Source: JAICXG01 sp036825615
GTDB taxonomy: Bacteria > Verrucomicrobiota > Verrucomicrobiia > Chthoniobacterales > UBA10450
DNA length: 64,000 bases
NCBI GenBank assembly: GCA_036825615.1
Contig: DAISXY010000005.1
Coordinates: 62,001 to 126,000 of the forward strand
Reading direction: 5' to 3'
Shown: positions 17,646 through 24,742 of the stretch, piece after piece
Numbering within the stretch: the first letter of the stretch is position 1
Layout of the letters: every line of letters starts with the position of its first letter
The notes under the pieces: model-generated
The model's database searches: none
Told to the model about the DNA's origin: nothing
What the model saw: only the letters and a program-made list of their open reading frames with translations
Made by a program: the position numbers and the translations under genes

Positions 17646-18401
17646 ATGAATAACCTTCTCGATTTCAGCGGCAAAGTCGTCCTCGTCACCGGCAGCTCGC
17701 GCGGTCTTGGCGCGGCGATGATCCAGGCCTTCGGCGAACGTGGCGCGCGCTGTGTCGTCAACTACGTGGCTGACGCCGAAGCGCAAAACAAACGAGACGC
17801 CGAGACGGTCGCAGGCAGACTGAAGGAACCGCTCGTGGTCGAATGCGACGTGACCCAGCCGGCGCAAGTCGAAGCGATGATGAAACAAATCGCCGATTCG
17901 TTAGGCGGCCTCGACATTCTCGTGAACAACTCCGGCATTATCCGCGACCGCACGATCAAGAAGCTGACTTTGGAAGAATTCGAGAGCGTCGTGCGGGTCA
18001 ATCTCGTCGGCACTTTCAACGTCACCCAAAAAGCAGCCGCCGCTCTGCGCCCGGGCGGCCGCATCATCAATCTCTCATCGGTCAGCGGCCAGATGGGATT
18101 GTTCGGTCAGGCGAACTATTCCTCGAGCAAAGCAGCGATTATCGCCCTGACGAAAGTCTCGGCGCGCGAGTTCGCCCGGCAACAGATGACGGTGAACGCG
18201 ATCGCGCCCGGCTTCATCGACATCGGAATGAGCAAAGGCATGCCGGATGAAGTGACGGAAAATTTCAAGAAACAGATTCCGTTAGGCCGGCTCGGCGAAG
18301 CGCGTGAGATCGTCGACGCCGCGCTCTTTCTCGCCTCGCCCATGGCGAGCTACATCACCGGCCACGTTTTAAACGTGAACGGCGGCTATTACATGGGGTA
18401 A
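17646..18401 (+). CDS. SDR-family reductase, FabG-like
   Basis: 251 residues. Classical short-chain dehydrogenase features: the nucleotide site TGSSRGLG (15-22), NNSG (94-97), the catalytic serine in LSSVSG (about 144-147), and the YxxxK pair Tyr158/Lys162 in NYSSSKAA. The C-terminus GHVLNVNGGYYMG is typical of 3-oxoacyl-ACP/acetoacetyl-CoA reductases. The ATG at 17646 was chosen over an upstream open frame because the SDR fold begins at once. It is divergent from the B12/GTPase gene and could act on a 3-oxoacyl-CoA in the same metabolism; that link is only positional. Confidence 0.88.
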   Translation: MNNLLDFSGKVVLVTGSSRGLGAAMIQAFGERGARCVVNYVADAEAQNKRDAETVAGRLKEPLVVECDVTQPAQVEAMMKQIADSLGGLDILVNNSGIIRDRTIKKLTLEEFESVVRVNLVGTFNVTQKAAAALRPGGRIINLSSVSGQMGLFGQANYSSSKAAIIALTKVSAREFARQQMTVNAIAPGFIDIGMSKGMPDEVTENFKKQIPLGRLGEAREIVDAALFLASPMASYITGHVLNVNGGYYMG

Positions 18402-18419
18402 ATTCCTTCTCGCAAAGTC

Positions 18420-18941
18420 ATGGCTTCCAATTCCCCGGCCAAGCGGCCTGCGATTCGCATTCTGACGATCCGCGACCAGAAGGTGGTGCTCGACTCGGAC
18501 CTGGCGCGGATTTACGGGGTCAGCACCGGCCGGTTCAATGAGGCGGTGAAACGCAACCTGAAACGATTTCCGGAGGATTTTTCGTTTGTCCTAAGCGGGC
18601 GGGAATTCGACGAATTGATATCGCAATTTGCGATATCAAAACCCGCTCGGGGCGGTCGAACCAAACTGCCGCGCGTCTTCACCGAGCACGGCGCGCTGAT
18701 GGCGGCGAGCATCCTGAACAGCGAACGCGCGGTCGCGATGAGCATTTATGTTATCCGCGCTTTTGTCGAGTTGCGGGAGCGGTTGGCGGCGAATGCAGCC
18801 ATCATGAAACGCCTCGCCGATATCGATCACGAGCTTCTCCTCCACGACGGCGCGCTCCGGGATATCTACGACAAACTTGCCCCGCTGCTTGCGCCGCCGC
18901 CCGATGCGCCGCGGCCCCGAATCGGCTTCTCACCGGGCTGA
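18420..18941 (+). CDS. ORF6N-domain protein
   Basis: 173 residues. The N-terminal 120 residues fit the ORF6N domain (VVLDSDLARIYGVSTGRFNE, FPEDFSFVL, the SQF...GGRTKLP segment, FTEHGALMAA), a DNA-binding-type domain found in phage and bacterial regulators related to KilA-N proteins. A helical tail (ELRERLAANAAIMKRLADID) suggests a coiled coil. A perfect 11-bp stem with a 3-base loop (18615-18639) lies inside the coding sequence. The gene follows the SDR gene by 18 bases. Function is not known; many ORF6N proteins are phage- or element-derived. Confidence 0.8.
   Translation: MASNSPAKRPAIRILTIRDQKVVLDSDLARIYGVSTGRFNEAVKRNLKRFPEDFSFVLSGREFDELISQFAISKPARGGRTKLPRVFTEHGALMAASILNSERAVAMSIYVIRAFVELRERLAANAAIMKRLADIDHELLLHDGALRDIYDKLAPLLAPPPDAPRPRIGFSPG
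18615..18639. repeat. 25-bp palindrome inside the ORF6N gene
   Basis: TTGATATCGCA, loop ATT, TGCGATATCAA: an 11-bp perfect stem with a 3-base loop, coding for LISQFAIS. It can form a hairpin in DNA or mRNA, or serve as a site for a dimeric protein, possibly the ORF6N product itself. That use is an inference. Confidence 0.6.
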
Positions 18942-19046
18942 TTTGTCCGAGACGAACCGGCGCCCCGAGAGGCTTGTTTCTCGCCGCCTTTTGCGATCTA
19001 ATTAACGTTTAAAGGCGGCGCACGAGCACGCTTGGGCGCAGTCAAT

Positions 19047-19796
19047 ATGAACTCTCCCGCAAAAGGCCATGATGCCGACGACGGCGGCGGGGCGATTTTT
19101 GCGACTACCCATTGGAGCGTGGTCCTGGCCGCTCAAGGCCGTTCCCCGGCCGCGGATGCTGCCTTGGAAACCCTGTGCCGCACTTATTGGCTGCCGCTCT
19201 ACGCTTTCATTCGCCGCGAGGGCTATCAAATCGAGGAAGCAAAGGACCTGACGCAGGAGTTCTTCGCCCGCTGGCTGGAGCGCAGAGACTTTGACGCAGC
19301 GCGCCAGGAGAAAGGACGGCTGCGTTCTTATCTGCTCACGTCACTGAAGCATTTTCTGACGAACGAACGGAACCGCACAATGGCAATCAAACGTGGCGAA
19401 GGCCAGCGATTGATTCCATGGGATCAATTCCATCAGGGCGAGGGCGCCGGTTTCGAACCAGCGGATAGAGCGACTGCTGATCAGATTTACGAACGTCGTT
19501 GGGCGATGGCAGTCCTCAATCAAGTCCTGGCGCGTCTCGAAGAAGAATATCGTGCCGCCGGCAAGATGCAGTTGTTTGACCGGCTACAGAAATCGTTCAC
19601 CGGCGAACCGGACCGCTCTTCGCAAGTCGAGATTGCACATGAGTTAGGCATGACCGAGAACGCGGTCAACCAGGCATTCCATCGATTTCGTCAACGTTAT
19701 CGGGAGCTGTTGCGCGAAGAAGTCGCACATACGGTAGCGGTTGCGGTCGATATCGAAGATGAGCTGCGCCACCTGATTGCTGTCTTGCGCGCGTAA
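19047..19796 (+). CDS. ECF-type RNA polymerase sigma factor (cassette 1)
   Basis: 249 residues from ATG 19047; a TTG at 19032 would add five residues, but the paralog at 23974 begins with the equivalent MN. Sigma region 2 is clear (LETLCRTYWLPLYAFIRREG, AKDLTQEFFARWL, RLRSYLLTSLKHFLTNE) and region 4 carries a helix-turn-helix (IAHELGMTENAVNQAFHRFR). The first 90 residues are nearly identical to the second copy. It is the first gene of a cassette: sigma factor, kinase/TolB/TPR protein, small secreted protein. No anti-sigma gene is present, so the kinase may control it; this is an inference from order. The stop codon TAA is part of the conserved motif before the kinase gene. Confidence 0.88.
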   Translation: MNSPAKGHDADDGGGAIFATTHWSVVLAAQGRSPAADAALETLCRTYWLPLYAFIRREGYQIEEAKDLTQEFFARWLERRDFDAARQEKGRLRSYLLTSLKHFLTNERNRTMAIKRGEGQRLIPWDQFHQGEGAGFEPADRATADQIYERRWAMAVLNQVLARLEEEYRAAGKMQLFDRLQKSFTGEPDRSSQVEIAHELGMTENAVNQAFHRFRQRYRELLREEVAHTVAVAVDIEDELRHLIAVLRA

Positions 19797-19822
19797 GCTT
19801 CGGCGTGATTTGCTGCATTATC
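19794..19822 (+). promoter_or_regulatory. conserved TAA-N16-CTGCA motif, site 1
   Basis: GTAAGCTT, then GATTTG and CTGCATTAT, with exactly 16 bases between TAA and CTGCA. The TAA is the stop of the sigma gene. The same two blocks at the same spacing occur before the other kinase gene and before both secreted-protein genes. Block distance fits a -35/-10 promoter for an ECF sigma factor; the start point would fall near 19828. Confidence 0.6.
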
Positions 19823-19854
19823 TTATTGAGGGGACGAATGGTCCGGCCAGCAAC

Positions 19855-22677
19855 GTGACGACCGTCAGCAGCGTTTGCGAAAAGTGCGGGGCAAAGATTC
19901 CTGCCGACGCTCGGCAGGGAGTCTGCCCAGCTTGCCAGCTAGAGACAGGTCTAGGGCTTCTTCTAAACCAGAGCGCCGCGGCAACCAATGCAACATCGAG
20001 GCCGCGTCTGGTACGGGCCGCGGCACAGCCAACCATGCTTGCAGACTTTGGTGATTACGAAGTCCACGAAGAAATCGGCCGTGGCGGCCAGGGCGTCGTA
20101 TACCGGGCGCGGCAAAAAAGTCTGAACCGCACTGTGGCGCTGAAAGTGATCGGCCTGGGAAACTGGGCCAGCGAATCGCATGTGAAACGTTTCCGTCGCG
20201 AAGCCGAAGCGGCCGCCCGTTTGGAGCACCCAGGCATCGTCCCAATTCATGAAGTCGGCGAGCGCGATGGCTCCTGTTATTTCAGCATGAAGTTCGTTGA
20301 AGGCGGCCAACTCGATCAAGTCGTTGAGCGTGAACCGATGTCGCCACGAAGCGCGGTCGAACTGATCGCCAAGGTAGCGCGCACCGTTCACTACGCACAC
20401 GAGCACGGCATTCTCCATCGGGACATTAAACCCGGCAACATCTTGCTCGATGTAAAAGGCGAACCGCATCTGACTGATTTCGGTCTGGCGCGCCTGGTCG
20501 AGACAGAAAGCACAGTTACGCACACACTCGACGTGCTCGGAACACCCAGTTACATGGCGCCAGAACAAGCGGTCGGAAATAACTCGGCAGCAACAGCAGC
20601 GACAGACGTATATGCGCTGGGCGCAGTCCTCTACCAGTTGCTCACTGGTCATCCCCCTTTTGCTGGCGGAACAACCTATGAAACAATCAAGCTATTGCTG
20701 GATACTGAGCCGAGGCAACCACGGGCTTGGAATCCGAAGATAGATCACGATCTCTCGACGATTTGCCTGAAGTGTCTCGAGAAAGATCCACCGCGCCGTT
20801 ACTCGTCTGCTCTCGCGCTGGCTGAAGACCTGGAACGTTGGCTAAAGCATGAACCGATCGTGGCTCGACACGCTGGAATCATCACACGAGGAAAGAAATG
20901 GGCGCGCCGAAATCCCACCAGCGCGGTGTTAGCTGCATCATTGGCAGCGCTGGCAGTCGCTCTCGGTTGGATCGTTTCCAAAAGTAACCTTGTCCAACAT
21001 TCTCTAAAGACTGGCATCGCCGTGCTGCCATTTGAAAATTTGAGCGAGGACAAGGAGCACGCGTTCTTTGCCGACGAGGTGCAGGACGACATTCTCACTA
21101 AGCTGGCGAAAATCGCCGACCTGAAAGTGATAAGCCGCACCAGTGTTATGCAATATCGGGGCAAGCAGAACGCACGGGCGATCGGTGATGCTCTGCGTGT
21201 CTCGCACGTGTTGGAAGGAAGCGTCCGCCGGGACGGAGCGAGAATTCATTTGAATGCGCAGTTGATTGACACCCGCACCGATACGCACGTCTGGGCGGAG
21301 CAATACGATCGCGATCGGAGCCAGATGTTTGCTATTCAGAGCGAGATTGCGCAAAAAGTCGCTGAGCAACTCCAGACCAAAATCTCAGCTCGTGAGAAAC
21401 TGGCCCTCCAGGTTAAGCCAACTGCCGATCTTACAGCGTTCGATCTCTACAGCCGCGCTAAAAATCTCGTTCTTAGGTCAGTCAACAGCCTCACTGAGAA
21501 AGCGGACTTACTACAGGCAGTCGATCTGCTGAATCAGGCCGTGGCGCGTGATCCATTATTTTTTGATGCTTATTGCCAGCTCGCTTTCATCCATGACTGG
21601 CTTTATTGGAATTCGTTAGACCATACTCCCGCGCGCGTGGCGTTAGCCGAAGCAGCTGTCCAATCAGCAACCATCCTTCGTCGTGATGCGGGTGAAACGC
21701 ACCTTGCCCGTGCACAAAATTTTTATTGGGGACATTTCGATTACAATAGTGCGCTGGCCGAGCTGGACGTTGCCCGGCAAACCCTGCCCAATGATGCGCG
21801 GGTATTCAACCTGACCGGTGCTATCCAAAGGCGTCAAGGACGCTGGGAAGACAGCACGCGAAATTTTGAGCGCTCGGCGGAACTCAACCCGCGCAACATG
21901 GAAACAAGGATGGCAATTGCAATCAATTACACGTTCTTGCGCAGGTATGCCGACCTAAAGTCTGCGCTCGCCAGCACATTAGCCGTTTTTCCGAACGATT
22001 TGGATTGGGCGTATTGGCCCGCGTACGTGGAATTACAGGCAAACGCCCATACTCGCCCGTTGCATCGAATGATCGATTCAATGCGAGCTACAAATCCCAC
22101 TCCAACGTCAGATAGTATCGCTGAGTGGTGGCTCGCCTGCGCGCTGGCCGAGTGCGACACCACTGCCGCAAAGGAAGCTTCAGATGCGCACCGCGGAAAT
22201 TCAATCGACCTGGGTAGCGAGGTTTATTTAAGTCACTCATTGTTAGAAGGTCTTATAGCGCGCATGAGAAAAGACGATAGCAAGGCACAGGCAGCTTTTG
22301 TCGCTGCACGCGCAGAGCAGGAGAAGGTGTTGCAAGCCCAACCGAATGATAGCGAGGAATTGGGCCTGCTTGGGTTAATCGACGCCGCTCTTGGCCGGAA
22401 GGAAGAAGCGCTACGCGAAGGCCGACGTGCGGTCGAGCTTGTTCCCATGGAAAAAGATCCAATCGAGGGAGTCCGTCGGGTGGCAAATCTGGCAATGATC
22501 GCTGCCTGGGTCGGCGACAAAGATCTCGCCTTCAAACAACTGGAGAGCATCATCCACCGCCCGAGCCCTCTCAGCTATGGCGGGCTGAAACTGTTCCCCT
22601 GGTGGGACCCACTGCGCGGCGATCCGCGCTTTGGGAAAATCCTGGAAGAAGCGAAGCAGCCCGTCGTGGTGAAGTAA
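19855..22677 (+). CDS. zinc-ribbon Ser/Thr kinase with TolB-like and TPR domains (cassette 1)
   Basis: 940 residues from GTG 19855, which aligns with the start of the second copy (MTT...); a TTG at 19777 overlapping the sigma gene is an alternative. Order: zinc ribbon (Cys8, Cys11, Cys24, Cys27), Hanks-type kinase with glycine loop IGRGGQGVVYRARQ (74-87), Lys97, HRDIKPGN (188-195), DFG (208-210) and APEQ, a membrane helix (about 355-375), TolB-like domain starting GIAVLPFENLSED, then TPR units to the end. All catalytic kinase residues are present. The kinase should face the cytoplasm and the TolB/TPR part the periplasm. The TolB/TPR part is shared with the three kinase-free proteins at 0-8 kb. 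Confidence 0.88.
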   Translation: MTTVSSVCEKCGAKIPADARQGVCPACQLETGLGLLLNQSAAATNATSRPRLVRAAAQPTMLADFGDYEVHEEIGRGGQGVVYRARQKSLNRTVALKVIGLGNWASESHVKRFRREAEAAARLEHPGIVPIHEVGERDGSCYFSMKFVEGGQLDQVVEREPMSPRSAVELIAKVARTVHYAHEHGILHRDIKPGNILLDVKGEPHLTDFGLARLVETESTVTHTLDVLGTPSYMAPEQAVGNNSAATAATDVYALGAVLYQLLTGHPPFAGGTTYETIKLLLDTEPRQPRAWNPKIDHDLSTICLKCLEKDPPRRYSSALALAEDLERWLKHEPIVARHAGIITRGKKWARRNPTSAVLAASLAALAVALGWIVSKSNLVQHSLKTGIAVLPFENLSEDKEHAFFADEVQDDILTKLAKIADLKVISRTSVMQYRGKQNARAIGDALRVSHVLEGSVRRDGARIHLNAQLIDTRTDTHVWAEQYDRDRSQMFAIQSEIAQKVAEQLQTKISAREKLALQVKPTADLTAFDLYSRAKNLVLRSVNSLTEKADLLQAVDLLNQAVARDPLFFDAYCQLAFIHDWLYWNSLDHTPARVALAEAAVQSATILRRDAGETHLARAQNFYWGHFDYNSALAELDVARQTLPNDARVFNLTGAIQRRQGRWEDSTRNFERSAELNPRNMETRMAIAINYTFLRRYADLKSALASTLAVFPNDLDWAYWPAYVELQANAHTRPLHRMIDSMRATNPTPTSDSIAEWWLACALAECDTTAAKEASDAHRGNSIDLGSEVYLSHSLLEGLIARMRKDDSKAQAAFVAARAEQEKVLQAQPNDSEELGLLGLIDAALGRKEEALREGRRAVELVPMEKDPIEGVRRVANLAMIAAWVGDKDLAFKQLESIIHRPSPLSYGGLKLFPWWDPLRGDPRFGKILEEAKQPVVVK

Positions 22678-23014
22678 GCTCCGGGGAGCGCACGCACCTC
22701 GCGTGGCTCGCTGTAGCCTTGGCGAACGTGGCGCGTGCTGACGATTGCGCCATCGCGATCGCAAACTTATTTCGCAGAACAACCAGACACTCCTTCCGCA
22801 GAGAGCATGTTGCGGCGAGCCTAACGCAGCCAGCACGCGTGGGCGCATGCGCCGCAATCAGTGATATCTGCAACATCCGCGGTTCAGAAAAATCCCCAAT
22901 TTCCCGCGTAAGATTTCACCGGATTTCCTGCAGTACATCGCTGAACGGCCAGAAATGGTTTCTCACAATGAGAAGGCAGAGAAGGCCACAAGAATCAACA
23001 AAGGAAATTAAAAT
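22678..23014. other. intergenic region before the first secreted-protein gene
   Basis: 337 bases without a gene. It contains the conserved motif site 2 (22909-22937), a purine-rich ribosome site AAAGGA before the ATG at 23015, and nothing else I can name. The leader between the motif and the start codon is about 75 bases. Confidence 0.5.
22909..22937 (+). promoter_or_regulatory. conserved TAA-N16-CTGCA motif, site 2
   Basis: GTAAGATT, then GGATTTC and CTGCAGTACAT, with 16 bases between TAA and CTGCA. It lies about 80 bases before the secreted-protein start at 23015. Here the TAA is not a stop codon of any gene, which argues that it belongs to the motif and is not just carried by the sigma-gene end. 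Confidence 0.6.
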
Positions 23015-23500
23015 ATGAATAATCGAAAAGTTAATTGCAGAACCACAATTCCAGCGCTTCTCATGGCGCTGGCATTTACTTGTCTATGTTCAGTGAGAGC
23101 ACAAGCAGGAGGAACTCAAGCGGCCGCAATCGTGGGCACATGGCATGTCCAGGTTTTCTTCGACCCCGGGCACACCCAACTGCTCTTTGAGAGTTACAAG
23201 CAATGGCACAGCGACGGCTTGGAGTTCGAATCCGCCAACCTTGGCCCTGGCGTATTGTGCGTGGGGACTTGGAGAGAGATAGAACACAATCGCAACACGG
23301 CGCAGCTCTACCACGTAGGATGGACCTACGGCAACCCTGCTGGGACCACCAGATTCGTGTGGACCGAAACAGAGACCGTCAGCGCCGACGGCAAGAGTTA
23401 CGATGGGACCGGTCAGATAACGTACTACGACGAGAATGGCAACCAAGTCGGGGATCCGCTCCCGACCTACCCCCATGCAACACGTCTTCCGCCGCAGTGA
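23015..23500 (+). CDS. small secreted beta-rich protein (cassette 1)
   Basis: 161 residues with a signal peptide ending at AQA (about residue 31). The mature part begins AAAIVGTWHVQVFF, a GTW start that resembles lipocalin-like or DUF-type beta-barrels, and contains QWHSDGLEFE followed by PGVLCVGTW. The same QWHSDGLEFE and PG..C.GT words are in the second copy at 27861-28334. A good ribosome site (AAAGGA, 9 bases) precedes the ATG. As the third gene of the sigma/kinase cassette with its own copy of the shared motif, it is a likely target of the sigma factor, perhaps the sensed or secreted output. Molecular function unknown. Confidence 0.75.
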   Translation: MNNRKVNCRTTIPALLMALAFTCLCSVRAQAGGTQAAAIVGTWHVQVFFDPGHTQLLFESYKQWHSDGLEFESANLGPGVLCVGTWREIEHNRNTAQLYHVGWTYGNPAGTTRFVWTETETVSADGKSYDGTGQITYYDENGNQVGDPLPTYPHATRLPPQ

Positions 23501-23559
23501 TCAATCAAATGGCACCAAAGGCAATCAACTAATCCGACACCAGAGTCTCTTCGGTCGTT

Positions 23560-23657
23560 AAAATCCCCGGAGAGGCTCTTCTGGTAACAGGGGATTTTGC
23601 TTTCCACTTCACGCTATGACACAGCCGGGTCTCGGAAGAGGCCCGGCTGTTTTGTTT
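23560..23657 (+). terminator. two stem-loops after the secreted-protein gene
   Basis: First stem: AAAATCCCC (23560-23568) with GGGGATTTT (23590-23598). Second stem: CAGCCGGG (23622-23629) with CCCGGCTG (23642-23649), followed by TTTTGTTT. The second has the form of an intrinsic terminator and would end the first cassette. Confidence 0.7.
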
Positions 23658-23709
23658 CAGCGACCTGGGCGCGCCAAGCTGTTGCTCTGTGCGGCCCAGG
23701 CCTGTGAGA

Positions 23710-23915
23710 CGGTTGAAAAAGCGATGGGGTGTGGCGCCGCCCAGGATGCGCAATGATGCGCCCTCTAGTGCCGCGCTGCGCGCGTCCGTCTCTCCTAAAG
23801 GGGGCAGAGATGAAAGCTGCAGCCACGCGCAGGAGCAGGACATGGCCTCCCCTCTCCCGTGGGAGAGGCGGACGACGCCAGCCGCCGGTGAGGGCAACCC
23901 TCAGTTCTTCAACAG
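23710..23915 (-). mobile_element. MITE-like element, copy 1 (inverted)
   Basis: Outer inverted ends are about 17 bp: CTGTTGAAGAACTGAGG (reverse of 23899-23915) and a diverged partner at 23710-23727. The inner unit 23760-23895 runs from GCCCTC to GTGAGGGC and carries the family words GCCGCGCTGCGCGCGT and GAGAGGCGGACG. It is the inverted copy of the element at 27542-27742. It lies directly before the second sigma gene, so it may affect that gene's promoter. Confidence 0.65.
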
Positions 23916-23973
23916 TCTGCCAGGACGAATAAGCTTGCCCATCGCGGCCTCCAGTCGATAGCCTCCGAGAACT

Positions 23974-24714
23974 GTGAATGCTGCCGCGGGCTCGCTCGAA
24001 GAGGGAGGCGCGGCTTTTGTTACGACGCACTGGAGCGTCGTGCTCGCCGCCCAAAGCCGCTCGCCGGCTGCTGCCGCGGCCTTGGAAACCCTCTGCCGCA
24101 CTTATTGGCTGCCGCTTTACGCTTTCATTCGCCGCGAAGGGTATCAGATCGACGAAGCTAAGGACCTGACTCAGGAGTTCTTCGCCCGCTGGCTGGAGCG
24201 CCGGGACTTTGACGCAGCGTGCCAGGAGAAGGGACGGCTCCGATCTTACCTCCTGGTCTCGCTCAAGAATTTTCTCGCTAACGAGCGAAACAAAACCCGG
24301 GCGGCCAAACGCGGTCGCGGTCAGCAAATCATCTCGCTCGACGAGATCGCCGAGCACGAACGCTTCGAGCTGGAACCCTTCGAGGCTTTGACCGCTGACC
24401 AGATCTATGAACGACAATGGGCCGCGACCGTCCTGGATGAAGTTCTGGCGCGACTCGAGGAAGATTACCGCGACTCCGGCCGCGGCGAACTGTTCGATTG
24501 TTTAAAGGCTCTGCTGATCGACGAACCGGGACATCCTTCGCAAGCGCAAATCGGCGAGAAGTTGGGCATGACCGAAAACGCCGTGAAACAGGCGTTTCAT
24601 CGGTTGCGCCTGCAATATCGGGAGACCTTGCGTCAACAGATCGCTCACACCGTCGCGACTTCGAGCGAGGTCGACGACGAATTGCGGCATCTCGTCGCCG
24701 CTCTGCGGACATAA
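23974..24714 (+). CDS. ECF-type RNA polymerase sigma factor (cassette 2)
   Basis: 246 residues from GTG 23974 (MNAAAGSLEEGG); an ATG four bases later is out of frame. Region 2 (CRTYWLPLYAFIRREGYQID, LTQEFFARWLERRDFDAA) is almost identical to cassette 1, and region 4 has LGMTENAVKQAFHRLRLQYR. The linker and C-terminus have diverged more, so this is not a very recent copy. The TAA stop at 24712-24714 is the first block of motif site 3. No anti-sigma factor gene is adjacent. Confidence 0.88.
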   Translation: MNAAAGSLEEGGAAFVTTHWSVVLAAQSRSPAAAAALETLCRTYWLPLYAFIRREGYQIDEAKDLTQEFFARWLERRDFDAACQEKGRLRSYLLVSLKNFLANERNKTRAAKRGRGQQIISLDEIAEHERFELEPFEALTADQIYERQWAATVLDEVLARLEEDYRDSGRGELFDCLKALLIDEPGHPSQAQIGEKLGMTENAVKQAFHRLRLQYRETLRQQIAHTVATSSEVDDELRHLVAALRT

Positions 24715-24740
24715 CCTTGGGAGGAATTTCCTGCATTTAT
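24712..24740 (+). promoter_or_regulatory. conserved TAA-N16-CTGCA motif, site 3
   Basis: ATAACCTT, then GAATTTC and CTGCATTTAT, 16 bases between TAA and CTGCA. It ends only three bases before the kinase ATG at 24743. If it is a promoter, the message would have almost no leader, or translation would start at the in-frame ATG 24749. Confidence 0.6.
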
Positions 24741-24742
24741 CC

